Source of the DNA: SZAS-103 sp038234715
GTDB lineage: Bacteria > Pseudomonadota > Gammaproteobacteria > Xanthomonadales > Xanthomonadaceae
Direction: 5' to 3'
Assembly (NCBI GenBank): GCA_038234715.1
Contig: JBBQTD010000002.1
Coordinates: forward strand, 1-64,000
DNA: 64,000 nucleotides
Shown here: positions 36,380-46,233 of the stretch, one piece after another
Layout of the letters: each line of letters opens with the position of its first letter
How positions within the stretch are numbered: the stretch's first letter is position 1
Notes under the pieces: generated by a model
Seen by the model: the letters and a program-made list of their open reading frames with translations, nothing else
Database searches by the model: none
Told to the model about the DNA's origin: nothing
Made by a program: the position numbers and the translations under genes

Positions 36380-37143
36380 GAACCCTCCGGTGAAAGTTGC
36401 GGGTTGGTTTGCGGGCCGGCAATCGGATCGCTCTTGTACCAGCGCGTGAGTCGAACCCGGATCAGCCAGAAGAACATCAGCAGCAAGGGCGCAAATACAG
36501 GTACGAACAACCATGGCGAGCCGTGCATGAACACCGGCATGACCTTTTGCTGTCCGAGAAAAAACGAGCCGGAAGCGATGGTCAGCGCGGCGCACATGCG
36601 CCACAGATGCCGGGCAATCCGCGCCGAACCGGCAATGCTTCCGCGCAGGATAACCCTGAGGTCACCGATCGCGGCGATGCCCCCGATGATCATGAAGACG
36701 TAGAACGCCTGCGGCGGCGTGTTGCCGATCGTTCCGCTGGGACTGTTGCTCGCAATCCGCGCGAACATCGCGCCGGCTGCGACAACGCCCAGTGCGACCA
36801 GGAGACCGACTTTCTCGAGGCGCCCGATGCGGCCGTCCTTGCGCCGGATGGCCACCCACCCGGTGGCGACCAGATAGAACGTCAGCGCACCGGCGGCAAC
36901 GTTGGCCATTTCCGGCACAGGCAGGAATGGCGAAGCTCCCGCTCCGATCGTGGCCATGGTCAGCATCGAAACAAGGAAGATGGTTCCCGCAGCGCGATGC
37001 ACGCGAGCGCCCTTGCGGGTCAACAGGGCGACCAGGCCGGAGATGATCCCGACGCTTCCACCGGCGATGTGCAGGATCAGGACCAGGGCCGCCGCGACGA
37101 ACAGCCACCAAGGGCTTCCTGCGGGCGCATGAAGAAGGTTCAT
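36376..37143 (-). CDS. DUF2306-like integral membrane protein
   Basis: 255 residues from ATG 37143, with GGAGGA upstream. Seven or so membrane segments. The first segments carry LHIAGGSVGIISGLVALLTRKGARVHRAAGTIFLVSML, here read in two parts, with His residues spaced as in DUF2306/YozB-type proteins that may bind haem or act as cytochrome-like membrane proteins. A further His occurs in ARIARHLWRMCAALT. The C-terminus is cytosolic. It overlaps the next gene by 4 bp, forming an operon with the secreted protein and probably the esterase. Confidence 0.7.
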   Translation of the reverse strand: MNLLHAPAGSPWWLFVAAALVLILHIAGGSVGIISGLVALLTRKGARVHRAAGTIFLVSMLTMATIGAGASPFLPVPEMANVAAGALTFYLVATGWVAIRRKDGRIGRLEKVGLLVALGVVAAGAMFARIASNSPSGTIGNTPPQAFYVFMIIGGIAAIGDLRVILRGSIAGSARIARHLWRMCAALTIASGSFFLGQQKVMPVFMHGSPWLFVPVFAPLLLMFFWLIRVRLTRWYKSDPIAGPQTNPQLSPEGS

Positions 37144-37493
37144 GGTTGTCCTCCGGCGCGTTCTGCATGGTCTTCGGCGTGCGTCGTTTCCATATGGTGA
37201 TCCCAAGTCCCACGGCGATGAGCAGATGCGTAGCCCGCAACAAATGCAGGCAGAATTCGGATACGTCGGTCGTCACCGAACTCCCGTGCTTCACGGGACT
37301 GTGCCCATGCAAGCGTGCATTGCAAACATGTGTGCGATGAGGGACGACCAGCGACGACGAGCCACGCCCTAGGCCGATGGACTGCAGCCTCGCGATTCAG
37401 TGCCGGCGCATGGCCCGCCGGGAACTACCGCAGCAAGCGTCGTTGCGGCAGTTTCTCGCACGTCGGGAGTCGAAGGCCCTTGTCGCTTGCGCG
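37144..37493. other. intergenic region with a hairpin
   Basis: 350 bases between two minus-strand genes. It contains a perfect 7-bp stem with a 3-base loop at 37282-37298 (TCCCGTG/CACGGGA), with no T-run in either direction. The minus-strand frame starting near 37312 includes a hydrophobic stretch (HLLIAVGLGITIW) but runs on through the next gene in the wrong frame, so I do not call it. Confidence 0.4.
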
Positions 37494-38351
37494 TCAGTGA
37501 TGGGCATCGAGTGCCTGCAGAGTTCCCATCCGCTGCATCTGCGCGGTCAACATCTTGCCGGCGTCAATTCTTGGCGGCGCCATGCCGGCCGCCAGTCCAT
37601 CGCGCAGCCTGGTGGCAAGCGCCTGCACAGGGCCCGGGCCCGACGCGGCGAGGTTGAGCAACGCGTAGCCGATCACGTCGTCGCGCATCACGCCCAGCCC
37701 CTGGCCGTACATCAAGCCGAGCATCGCCTGCGAATTCGCATCGCCTTGCACGATCGCCTTGCGATACCACGCGATGGCCTGGGCGTAGTCCTGCGCAACA
37801 CCAAGGCCTTGCTGGTACACGACGCCAAGTTTGCCCTGCGCGAGCACGTAGCCTTGGTCGGCAGCCTTGCGATACCAGGCGATAGCCTGGAAATTGTCCT
37901 GCGCAACGCCGCGGCCTTTTTCATAATGCATTCCGAGCATCGTTTCCGCAGTGGGATCGCCCTGGTCTGCGGCCTTGCGATACCAGATGGCTGCCTGGGC
38001 ATCGTCGGCCTGTGTGCCCTCGCCTTTCTCGTACATTCCCGCAAGGGAATCCTGGGCCGGCGCGAAACCCTGGTCCGCCGCCTTGCGAATCCACGCGAAC
38101 GCCTGCGACGCATCGGCGGCAACTCCCTGGCCGTTGGCGTACATCCCGGCAACCGCTGACTGCGCAACTGGATCGCCGCGTTCGGCCAATACCTTCAGGT
38201 CCGCAAACGCCGCGGCGAAGTTCCCCTGCTTGTATTCCAGCAATGCCTTGTCGAATGCCGGATTGCCGGCCGCCAGCACGTGGGTCAGTCCAAGGGTGCA
38301 GATGATGCCGCACATGACTTTGGTGAGACGCAACTTGAACTGGTTTCGCAC
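37494..38351 (-). CDS. Sel1-like repeat protein, exported
   Basis: 285 residues from GTG 38351, supported by AGGAG seven bases upstream. Signal peptide of about 28 residues ends at HVLAAG. After one plain helical pair come five Sel1-type repeats of 36 residues with the pattern A-xx-LG-xx-Y-xx-G-x-GV-xx-D-xx-A-xx-WYRKAA (for example GMHYEKGRGVAQDN followed by AIAWYRKAADQG). Such solenoids are protein-protein scaffolds, usually in the periplasm of proteobacteria. The C-terminal helix pair contains PGPVQALATRLRDG. No enzyme domain is attached. Confidence 0.85.
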   Translation of the reverse strand: MRNQFKLRLTKVMCGIICTLGLTHVLAAGNPAFDKALLEYKQGNFAAAFADLKVLAERGDPVAQSAVAGMYANGQGVAADASQAFAWIRKAADQGFAPAQDSLAGMYEKGEGTQADDAQAAIWYRKAADQGDPTAETMLGMHYEKGRGVAQDNFQAIAWYRKAADQGYVLAQGKLGVVYQQGLGVAQDYAQAIAWYRKAIVQGDANSQAMLGLMYGQGLGVMRDDVIGYALLNLAASGPGPVQALATRLRDGLAAGMAPPRIDAGKMLTAQMQRMGTLQALDAHH

Positions 38352-38560
38352 GCATTTCTCCTGATGGAATTGGTTGGCAGGTGCAGCGCGCCATCAATTG
38401 CGATGCGGCCACAACATGGCAAGTGCGGAGTTTAACGACCTGCGCCCTGATTCGCCGCATCGGGCATTGGGTTGGGGAATTGGGGTTCAGCTGCGCAATG
38501 GGCTTTGCGAACTGGATCGCGCCCGCGTGCTCCCTCTCCTGCAGGAGAGGCAAAACACGC

Positions 38561-39070
38561 CTATGGGAATCGTGTCATGCCGCCCAGCACGTTGTTCAAC
38601 TTGACGAAGTTCGCCTTCGCGCCGACCTGGTTGCCGGCATTACCCGCGGCATCGAGTTTGTCCACCAGGGTGGCGACCAGCGTCACCTCCTGTTGCAGTT
38701 TGGCCTGTGCATCGGTGGACAAGCTTGATGCGTGCGCTGGCAACGCCTGGGTGAGATCGCGAATCGCGTTCGCCTTGCCTTGCACGTCCTTCAACGCGCC
38801 GTTCTGGACGATTGCCTGGAGATCGGCACTTTGTTTGTCGATGGCTCTCCAGAGGTCGCCGGTTGCTGCCGGAATGGGCGTGGAGGCAACAGCCAGCGCC
38901 GGGCGTGTTGCATCCGCTGGCACCGCTTCAGGAGCAGCCGAAGCGATGTTGTCGGCTGGCAGCGGCAAGGCGATCGAAGATGGCTCCGGTGTCTTGTTCT
39001 CGCTGCAGCCGGCCAGCGTCACCATTGCGGCGATGGCAACGAGAACGTGTGGGATGGTACGGCTCTTCAT
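38561..39070 (-). CDS. lipoprotein, unknown
   Basis: 169 residues from ATG 39070. Lipobox LAGC at residues 19-22 predicts lipidation; the residue after Cys is Ser, favouring the outer membrane. A linker of about 45 residues rich in Pro/Ala/Ser precedes a helical domain (KQSADLQAIVQNGALKDVQG, QAKLQQEVTLVATLVDKL). No family recognised. It stands alone, 210 bp from the Sel1 gene. Confidence 0.7.
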   Translation of the reverse strand: MKSRTIPHVLVAIAAMVTLAGCSENKTPEPSSIALPLPADNIASAAPEAVPADATRPALAVASTPIPAATGDLWRAIDKQSADLQAIVQNGALKDVQGKANAIRDLTQALPAHASSLSTDAQAKLQQEVTLVATLVDKLDAAGNAGNQVGAKANFVKLNNVLGGMTRFP

Positions 39071-39308
39071 TCGGGATCCCTGGAAGCCAACGTGGCAGTG
39101 ATCGCGAACCACGTTGGCCGTGCAGGAATCGCCCGGCAAAGGTGTGGCTCTTCGGTTGCCCTATTGTAGTGCCACACACCATCTGGAATCGGTGCGCGCC
39201 GGAAACATTGTATGCAGCCTGGTTACACGTCGAACGCCTGGGGCGGTCTGTTGCTGTTCAACCAGAGGCTCTGGCGCCATCGCGCCAACCCACCGGTAGA
39301 ATCGGCGC

Positions 39309-39983
39309 ATGCAATGGATCGTTCAGCATTTCTCTCCGATCTGGATCATCTTGTTCATTCCGGGTGCGGTCGTCGCGATCGTCGTTGGTGCAACGATTTA
39401 TCAGCACATTCACGATGGCGACGTGACGTGGCAGGAGACCATCGGCATGCGGCCGTTCACGCTGCTGGCGATCGTGGCCTACCTCTCGAGTTTCCTCGGC
39501 ATCCTGCTGACCAATTTCTCGTCGCCGACTTCCATCGACTGGTGGCAGTCGCTGGAGATTCGCACGGGATGGCAGTTCGGTGGCACGATCCTGCTGGTCG
39601 CCGCAATCGCCATGGAGGCGCGTGATGCCGGATCCCTCCGCAAGAGATCGGTGCGGGTGCTGATGGTAGTCACGCTGCTGATTGGATTGCTGCTGGTGCG
39701 AAATCCGGTGCTGGACCTGCTCGAAGGTCCGGTTGTGTTGCACGGCAAGGCCCTGCTGGTTGTCGCCAAATGGAAACAGTTCCGTCGCGGGGCGAAGGCT
39801 GGCCGCGGCATCGGGGCGACCATCGATCTCACGACGTCGGATGGCAAGGCCGTGGCGCTTGAAATGAGTGGCTGGATGGCAAACCAGGCCGAAGAGAAGT
39901 TCGCTGCCTGCGAGCGCGGCAGCAGAGTCGAGGTCACCGTGCTGCGTCACGTCGAAGCGATCCTTGATGTCGCCTGCAGGTAG
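39309..39983 (+). CDS. membrane protein of unknown function
   Basis: 224 residues from ATG 39309. Four membrane segments lie in the first 140 residues: IWIILFIPGAVVAIVVGATI, TLLAIVAYLSSFLGILL, QFGGTILLVAAIAM and VLMVVTLLIGLLLV. The C-terminal 85 residues are soluble and beta-rich (GATIDLTTSDGKAVALEMSG, GSRVEVTVLRHVEAIL), possibly periplasmic. I do not recognise it. It is convergent with the peptidase gene. Confidence 0.6.
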   Translation: MQWIVQHFSPIWIILFIPGAVVAIVVGATIYQHIHDGDVTWQETIGMRPFTLLAIVAYLSSFLGILLTNFSSPTSIDWWQSLEIRTGWQFGGTILLVAAIAMEARDAGSLRKRSVRVLMVVTLLIGLLLVRNPVLDLLEGPVVLHGKALLVVAKWKQFRRGAKAGRGIGATIDLTTSDGKAVALEMSGWMANQAEEKFAACERGSRVEVTVLRHVEAILDVACR

Positions 39984-40042
39984 GCTGAAACCGAAGTGCA
40001 TCCCGGCGCTACGACCGCTCCAGGATGCTGAAGCGAGCCCGG

Positions 40043-42268
40043 CTATTGGCGCTGCAGATGCGCATCCAGGAAATCGACAATCGCATGGAATGCATGCTTG
40101 TGCATCGCCGGGGTCGACAGGCCATGCTTGCCTCCCGGATAGGTCATCAGGTCGAACGCGATTCCCTTTTCCTGCAGCGCAGCCATCAGCTTGGTGGAGT
40201 TGGTGAACTGCACGTTGTCGTCGGCCATGCCATGTACGAGCAGCATCGGCGACTTCAGGCCGTCGAGCCAGTGCTGCACGCCGGATAGTTGGTAACCTTG
40301 CGCGTTGTGTTGCGGCGTGTCGAGGTAGCGCTCGGTATAGAAGGTGTCGTAGAGGCTCCAGTCGACGACGGGCGCGACCACCACCCCTGCGGCAATCTCG
40401 CTCGACGCCTTTGCCAGAAGCATCGCGCTCATGTAGCCGCCGTAGCTCCAGCCGAAGGTGCCGATGCGCGCGCCATCAACGAACGCTTGCGACTTCAGCC
40501 AGTGGATGCCGGCGACCTGGTCTTCGACTTCAATCTTGCCAAGCTGTTTGTAGATGCCATCGCTGAACTTGCGCCCACGCCGCGCCATGCCGCGGTTGTC
40601 CAGCGAGAACACGAGGTAGCCGCGCTGCGCCATGTACACCGGAAACAGATCGCCCCAGCTGCGCGCAACAGTCTGCCCGTGCGGGCCGCCATAAAAGGTA
40701 TCCAGCACGGGGTAGCGCTTCGACGGATCGAAATGCGCAGGCTTGTAGAGGCGGTAGTACAGGAGCTGTCCATCGGCGGCCTTGATCGTGCCGAACTCGG
40801 GCGCGATGTGCGCGTCGTGGTATGGCCAGTACGGATGGTGTTCGTCGAGCTTGTTCTGCTCGATCCACGCGAGGAAGACGCCGTCCGCGTCGTGCACGGA
40901 AACCTGCGGCGGGGTGTTGGGATCCGAGAACGTGTCTACGTAGATCGACGGCTTCTTGCCGAAGTCGACGCGGTGGGTACCGTCCTGGCGGGTGATGGGT
41001 ACGGGTTTATCCGCGGTACTGCCGTCCAGCCGCAGTGCGTACAGCTGGCGGTCGGGCACGAAGTCGTGGTTGGACTCGACGTAAACCAGCCCTTTCGCCT
41101 CATCGATCGCCCGCACGGCGTCGATGTTCCAGTCGCCCTTGCTGATTGCATGTTGCAAGCGGCCATCCAGGCCGTACAAGTACAGGTGCCGCGATCCGGT
41201 GCGATCACTGCCCCACACGAATGCATCCTGGTGTTCGAGGAATTTCAGGTCGTCGTTGAGATCAATCCAGGTGCTGCTGGTTTCGGTGAGCAGCTTGCGC
41301 TGCGCGAGCGTCGCCGCGTCGACGAGCATCAGGTCCATGTGTTGCTGGTCGCGCTGCATCAACTGGTAGCTCAGGCGTTTGCCATCGGGCAGCCAGTCCA
41401 CGCGACACAGGTAGATGTCCGGGTTCACACCAAGATCGATCCAACGCGCTGCCCCGCCCTGCGGCGCGACCAGGCCGAGCTTGACCACGACGTTGTTGGC
41501 GCCTGCGGCCGGGTAGCGTTGCTCGATCACTTCGCTGTGGTCCGCATACACCTCGAGGCGCTTGACCAGCGCAACCCTGGCCTCGTCGAAGCGCTCGAAC
41601 GCGATGGCCGACTCGTTTTCCGCCCACCAGTAGCCGTGGAAGCGATCCATCTCCTCCTGTGCGACGAATTCGGCCTCGCCGTTGTGCACGCTGCCGCCAC
41701 CATCGTGGGTCAGCTGCTGTGGCTTGCCGGTTGAAAGATCGATCACCCACAGATTCTGTGCGGACACGTAGGACACGAAGTGGCCCTTCGGTGACACCTG
41801 CGGGTCGGTCGCCTCGCCACCACCGGTGTCGAGTGCGGAGATCGCCTTGTCGGTCGGCGCGTCCAGGTCGTACAGGTAAAGCTTTCCGGCAAGCGGGAAC
41901 AGCAGCTTCTTGCCATCCGGCGACCATGTGTACTCGACGATGCCGTGGGTGTCTGCGATGCGCGCACGTTCGCGGCGTGCCTTCTCGACATCGGACAGCT
42001 GCTCGCCATTCGGCGCGAGCTTCTTCGAATCGACCAGCATGCGCGTCGCGTTCGCCTTGACGTTGTATTCCCACAGGTCGAACGTGGTGCGGTCATCTGG
42101 CTTGGGACGCAGAAACGTCACGCGTTCGCCGTCGGGCGACACCTTCAGCCGCACCGGAACCGGGCCGCTGAGGTTGCCGCCTGCGTACATGCGGTCGATG
42201 GTCAGCTGTTCGGCCTTCGCCGACAGTGCCGCAGTGGCCAGCATAAGGGCCAGGGCCGTTTCGCGCAT
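40043..42268 (-). CDS. dipeptidyl-peptidase-IV-like serine peptidase (S9)
   Basis: 741 residues from ATG 42268, with GGGAA upstream and a signal peptide of 19 residues (ending AKAEQ). Cleaves N-terminal X-Pro dipeptides in the periplasm. The beta-propeller half contains the DPP-IV double-glutamate motif in FVAQEEMDRFHGYWW, which binds the free N-terminus of substrates. The C-terminal alpha/beta-hydrolase half has GWSYGGYM (Ser), GMADDNVQF (Asp) and YPGGKHGLS (His). FYGGPHGQTVARSW precedes the catalytic Ser region. Length is typical. Xanthomonadales encode many secreted peptidases of this kind. Confidence 0.93.
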   Translation of the reverse strand: MRETALALMLATAALSAKAEQLTIDRMYAGGNLSGPVPVRLKVSPDGERVTFLRPKPDDRTTFDLWEYNVKANATRMLVDSKKLAPNGEQLSDVEKARRERARIADTHGIVEYTWSPDGKKLLFPLAGKLYLYDLDAPTDKAISALDTGGGEATDPQVSPKGHFVSYVSAQNLWVIDLSTGKPQQLTHDGGGSVHNGEAEFVAQEEMDRFHGYWWAENESAIAFERFDEARVALVKRLEVYADHSEVIEQRYPAAGANNVVVKLGLVAPQGGAARWIDLGVNPDIYLCRVDWLPDGKRLSYQLMQRDQQHMDLMLVDAATLAQRKLLTETSSTWIDLNDDLKFLEHQDAFVWGSDRTGSRHLYLYGLDGRLQHAISKGDWNIDAVRAIDEAKGLVYVESNHDFVPDRQLYALRLDGSTADKPVPITRQDGTHRVDFGKKPSIYVDTFSDPNTPPQVSVHDADGVFLAWIEQNKLDEHHPYWPYHDAHIAPEFGTIKAADGQLLYYRLYKPAHFDPSKRYPVLDTFYGGPHGQTVARSWGDLFPVYMAQRGYLVFSLDNRGMARRGRKFSDGIYKQLGKIEVEDQVAGIHWLKSQAFVDGARIGTFGWSYGGYMSAMLLAKASSEIAAGVVVAPVVDWSLYDTFYTERYLDTPQHNAQGYQLSGVQHWLDGLKSPMLLVHGMADDNVQFTNSTKLMAALQEKGIAFDLMTYPGGKHGLSTPAMHKHAFHAIVDFLDAHLQRQ

Positions 42269-42452
42269 GCGCTATTCCCGTTTCGTCAAGGCTCAGCATT
42301 ATTGGGCCTGCGCCGCCGATCCGCCATGGCTGCAAAATTGGTGAGCAATCGCCTTCGTGGGTGACAAAAGTACCCACGCTGGCAGGCCGAACGAATGGCA
42401 CAATCAGGAGTCGCCTCAGTTGCAGCACCCCTCCCCACTGCTTGGAATCAGC

Positions 42453-43715
42453 ATGTCGACACTCACCGAAGACCAGGCCCGCAGCTACATGCACAAGCTG
42501 CTTGGGGCGATGAGCCAGGAAGGTGGCTCGGACCTGTTCATCGCCGCCGACTACCCGCCGAGCATCAAGCTCAATGGCCGGATGAAGCCTCTGGTGACGC
42601 AGAAGCTCAATGGCGAGATCAGCCGTCAACTCGCGCACGCAATGATGAATACCAGCCAGCGCGAGGAGTTCGCGCGCGAGTTCGAATGCAACTTTGCGAT
42701 TGCAATTCCGGGCCTGTCGCGCTTCCGCGTGAATGTTTTCGTGCAGCAGCAACAGGTGGGCATGGTGTTGCGCACGATCGCTGCGGAGATCCCGAATTTC
42801 GAAAAGCTGCGGCTGCCCGAAATCCTCAAGGACGTGGTGATGACCAAGCGCGGCCTGGTGCTGCTCGTGGGCAGCACCGGTTCGGGAAAGTCCACGTCGC
42901 TTGCCGCCATGATCGACCATCGCAACCGCACGTCAGCCGGGCACATCATCACCATCGAGGACCCGGTGGAATACGCACACGTGTCGCAGAATTCGCTGAT
43001 CACCCACCGCGAAGTCGGCGTCGACACGCACTCATGGCATCACGCGCTGAAGAACACGCTGCGCCAGGCGCCGGACGTGATCCTGATCGGCGAGGTACGC
43101 GATGCCGAAGCGATGGAACATGCGATCGCATTCGCGGAGACAGGGCACCTGTGCCTGACCACGTTGCATGCGAACAGTGCCAGCCAGACCATCGAGCGAA
43201 TCATCAATTTCTTTCCCGAGGAACGCCGCACCCAGCTGCTCATGGATCTTTCAGCCAACCTGCGCGCGATCGTATCGCAGCGGCTGGTCCGCACCGTGGA
43301 CGGCAAGGGTCGCGTCGCCGCGATCGAGATCCTGATCAACACGCCGTCGATCGCCGAACGCATCTTCCGCGGCGAATTCAACGATCTCAAGTCGGTCATG
43401 AACAAGTCGCGCGAACTGGGCATGCGCACGTTCGACTGGGCGTTGTTCGAGCTCTACAACGAGGGACTGATTCCGTACGACGAAGCGATCCGCAACGCCG
43501 ATTCCGCGAACGAGTTGCGCCTCAACATCAAGCTCAAGAGCCCGCGTGGCGAACCGGCGATGGCGGGCGGATTGGCGCTGGCGATGCACGAGGAGCCGAG
43601 CGCGGAAAGCCTCGAGGAGATGCGCCAGGAGGAACTGAAGCGGCAGGAGATCAGGCGCCGTGAAATCGAGGACCAGCAACTGGCGAAGCTGCGTGAAACC
43701 AAGAGTGCCCGCTGA
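42453..43715 (+). CDS. pilU: type IV pilus retraction ATPase
   Basis: 420 residues from ATG 42453. The frame is open upstream to 42357 but without homology. A hexameric secretion ATPase that powers pilus retraction at the cytosolic face of the pilus base. Walker A GSTGSGKST, Asp box TIEDPVEY, Walker B VILIGEVRDAE and the PilU-type His box AETGHLCLTTLHANSAS are present; the last separates PilU from PilT. Beyond residue 360 there is a charged, probably coiled-coil tail (SLEEMRQEELKRQEIRRREI). pilT is normally immediately upstream of pilU in this group but is not here: the neighbour is a peptidase on the other strand. Confidence 0.9.
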   Translation: MSTLTEDQARSYMHKLLGAMSQEGGSDLFIAADYPPSIKLNGRMKPLVTQKLNGEISRQLAHAMMNTSQREEFAREFECNFAIAIPGLSRFRVNVFVQQQQVGMVLRTIAAEIPNFEKLRLPEILKDVVMTKRGLVLLVGSTGSGKSTSLAAMIDHRNRTSAGHIITIEDPVEYAHVSQNSLITHREVGVDTHSWHHALKNTLRQAPDVILIGEVRDAEAMEHAIAFAETGHLCLTTLHANSASQTIERIINFFPEERRTQLLMDLSANLRAIVSQRLVRTVDGKGRVAAIEILINTPSIAERIFRGEFNDLKSVMNKSRELGMRTFDWALFELYNEGLIPYDEAIRNADSANELRLNIKLKSPRGEPAMAGGLALAMHEEPSAESLEEMRQEELKRQEIRRREIEDQQLAKLRETKSAR

Positions 43716-43743
43716 ATCCGGGCGGGCTCGCCTGATACGTCGC

Positions 43744-44145
43744 CTATTCGATGTGATAGCCCACCAACAACGCCTTCGAATCCTGTACGCGGAAGACGAA
43801 GGTCTCCTTCGCGTGTGCGGTGGCGAAGACCGTCGCATATCCCAGTGTCACGATGTTACCCGTCGTCTTGAAATCCAGGTGCCAGGACTTCTCGCTGGTT
43901 GACTTCGTGGCACCCGCCTTGGCACGTACGCTGTCCAGGAACGTCACGAATTGCGCGTGCGTGGTGATCTTCTTGAGATCGTCGGACGAGGCGGCGTAGA
44001 TTGCGTCGATCTGGCCCGCGTCGAGCATCTGGTGGAATTGGGTGACCGCCAGTTCGGCGGTTTTCGTGTCGGCGGACATGCCACAGCCAGCCAACAGGGC
44101 TACTGCGACTGCTATCGCAAAGACTCGCGTCCGGATGAAGCGCAT
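43744..44145 (-). CDS. small lipoprotein, unknown
   Basis: 133 residues from ATG 44145. Signal with lipobox LLAGCG, then a compact alpha/beta domain: a helix VTQFHQMLDAGQIDAIYAAS, a helix with AQFVTFLDSVRAK, and four strands (SWHLDFKTTG, IVTLGYATVF, TFVFRVQDSKALLVGY). The order resembles the DUF4019/DUF3887 cystatin- or NTF2-like proteins that are exported and of unknown function. Divergent from the GH9 gene. Confidence 0.7.
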   Translation of the reverse strand: MRFIRTRVFAIAVAVALLAGCGMSADTKTAELAVTQFHQMLDAGQIDAIYAASSDDLKKITTHAQFVTFLDSVRAKAGATKSTSEKSWHLDFKTTGNIVTLGYATVFATAHAKETFVFRVQDSKALLVGYHIE

Positions 44146-44304
44146 GGCATGTCCCCTGCACCGATTTGGCCCGCCCGCAACTATACGCCGCCCGCATGCG
44201 TTCGGCGTTGCGTGCGAAGCGCCGCCAGCAGGCATCGACGTGCATCGCAGATTTTCACGCGACGTCAGGCACAATCGGGCGATCCATATCAGCGGGGAAG
44301 ACCG

Positions 44305-46218
44305 ATGCGCGCTGCCTCCCTCGGTTTTGCACTGTTGCTGGCACTGGGAAGCACCGCGAGCGCGCTCGCCGCGGACACGGCCATTGTCCGCATCAACCAG
44401 CTCGGCTATCCATTCCGCACGACCGCGCGTGCATGGCTGATGTCGACGGCGCTGGAAACCGGCGCGACCTTCCAGCTCATCGATGCGAGGGGAATTGTCG
44501 TTGCTTCTGGAACGGTGCCGACCGCTTCGAAGGCATGGAACAAGTACCACGTGTATCCACTGGATTTCGTCGCCGGTCATCCCGGCGCATTTACGCTGAC
44601 TGTGAGCGGGCCGGTGGCGGCGACCTCGCCTGCGTTTCGCATCAATACTCCATCGGCGTTGTATGCGACTGCGCTAGCGAATGGATTGTCCTATTTCGAG
44701 AACCAGCGCGATGGAGCGAACTTCGTACCCTCCGCGCTGCGGACGGCGCCCGCGCATCTCAACGATGCGCACGCCAACGTCTACTTGACGCCGACGTTCG
44801 ACGCGAACGACAACGTCGTGGGTAATTTGGCTGCAACGGGCGCGGTCATCGATGCGTCTGGCGGGTGGGCGGATGCGGGCGACTACCTGAAGTTCGTCGA
44901 AACCCACAGCTACACGGTCGCGATGATGCTGGTCGGCGTACGCGATTTTCCCGCGCAGATGGGCGCGCCCTCGCCGAGTGACTTCAGCGCCGAATCGAAA
45001 TTCGCTATCGACTGGCTGCTGCGGATGTGGGACGACGGCAGCAAGACCCTGTATTACCAGGCTGGCATCGGCGCAGTGAACGCGAGCATCGACGGCGACC
45101 ACGATCTGTGGCGTCTTCCGCAGGCTGACGACACGTGGGGCGGCGGGGCTGCAGCCGATCGCTACATCCGCAACCGCCCGGTGTTCATCGCGGCCGTGGC
45201 CGGCTCGAAGATCAGCCCAAATATTGCAGGCCGCCTGGCTGGCGATTTCGCACTGTGCTACCAGGTGTACCGCTTGTCCGATGCGACCCGCGCGAACAAA
45301 TGCCTGCTTGCGGCGGAACACATCTTCGATCTCGCCAATACATCGCCCACCGGGAACCTGCTGACCGCGGCCCCGTTCGATTTTTACCCCGAGACCGAAT
45401 GGCGCGACGACATGGAACTGGGGGCCGCCGAGCTTTACCTTGCGTTGCATGCCGGCGGCGGTGCCCTGCCCGCTGGGCTGCCGCACACGGATCCGGCCAT
45501 GTATCTGAGCGCCGCCGCAACATGGGCGCATGCGTACATCACCGGTCCCAATGACGCTGCCGATTCGCTTAACCTGTATGACGTCAGTGGGCTTGCGCAT
45601 TTCGAGCTGTATCGCGCGATGACCCTGGCAGGATCAGGGTCCGGCCTCGCAGTGACCCAGCCGCAACTGCTGGCCGATCTCCAATTGCAACTTGGCAATG
45701 CCGAATCCACGGCTGCAATCGATCCGTTCGGATTCGGGTTCGGATGGAACCAGTACGACTCCGCAACGCATGGCGCCGGGCTCGCCGTGACCGCGGCTGA
45801 AGTTGCATTCCTAACCCATGCGGCAAATGCCACGACGGACGAAGCGCATTGGGCCGACAACATCCTCGGCGCGAACGCATGGGGAGCTTCCTTCATCATC
45901 GGCGACGGCAAGACATTTCCGATCTGTCCCCAGCACCAGGTCGCGAACCTGGCTGGCCACTTGAATGGCACCACTCCAATCCTGGTCGGGGCGCTCGTCG
46001 AGGGACCCAATTCGGCGGCGACCGGCGGCGCCGTCACTGGCATGCGCGCGTGTCCGGCCAATGGCGTCGATGCGTATGCGCAGTTCAACGGGCGCGGAGC
46101 CGTGTTCAAGGACTTCGCGCAGTCGTACAGCACAGTGGAACCCGCAATCGACCTGACCGCGCCGTCGCTGCTGATGTTTGCGTGGCAGATTGCGGGCAAA
46201 GTGGGGACGCTGCCTTGA
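44305..46218 (+). CDS. glycoside hydrolase family 9 (endoglucanase-like), secreted
   Basis: 637 residues from ATG 44305, with GGGGAAG upstream and a 24-residue signal peptide ending ALAAD. An N-terminal Ig-like domain (residues 25-110, starting AIVRINQLGYPFRTTARA) as in CelD/Cbh9A enzymes precedes the (alpha/alpha)6 catalytic domain. GGWADAGDYLKF carries the nucleophile-activating Asp residues and TVEPAIDLTAP near the end the catalytic acid Glu. Expected role: hydrolysis of cellulose or related beta-1,4-glucans outside the cell. No carbohydrate-binding module or dockerin is visible. The 42-bp repeat array starts 15 bases after the stop. Confidence 0.9.
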   Translation: MRAASLGFALLLALGSTASALAADTAIVRINQLGYPFRTTARAWLMSTALETGATFQLIDARGIVVASGTVPTASKAWNKYHVYPLDFVAGHPGAFTLTVSGPVAATSPAFRINTPSALYATALANGLSYFENQRDGANFVPSALRTAPAHLNDAHANVYLTPTFDANDNVVGNLAATGAVIDASGGWADAGDYLKFVETHSYTVAMMLVGVRDFPAQMGAPSPSDFSAESKFAIDWLLRMWDDGSKTLYYQAGIGAVNASIDGDHDLWRLPQADDTWGGGAAADRYIRNRPVFIAAVAGSKISPNIAGRLAGDFALCYQVYRLSDATRANKCLLAAEHIFDLANTSPTGNLLTAAPFDFYPETEWRDDMELGAAELYLALHAGGGALPAGLPHTDPAMYLSAAATWAHAYITGPNDAADSLNLYDVSGLAHFELYRAMTLAGSGSGLAVTQPQLLADLQLQLGNAESTAAIDPFGFGFGWNQYDSATHGAGLAVTAAEVAFLTHAANATTDEAHWADNILGANAWGASFIIGDGKTFPICPQHQVANLAGHLNGTTPILVGALVEGPNSAATGGAVTGMRACPANGVDAYAQFNGRGAVFKDFAQSYSTVEPAIDLTAPSLLMFAWQIAGKVGTLP

Positions 46219-46233
46219 CGGGAAACGTATGTT

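Noticed and set aside
37140..37325. Small minus-strand membrane-like frame upstream of the DUF2306-like gene
   Set aside because: The frame with a hydrophobic stretch overlaps the next gene extensively in the wrong frame and has no ribosome site.
40289..41734. 481-codon plus-strand frame antisense to the peptidase
   Set aside because: Shadow; no motif or ribosome site, while the minus gene is complete.
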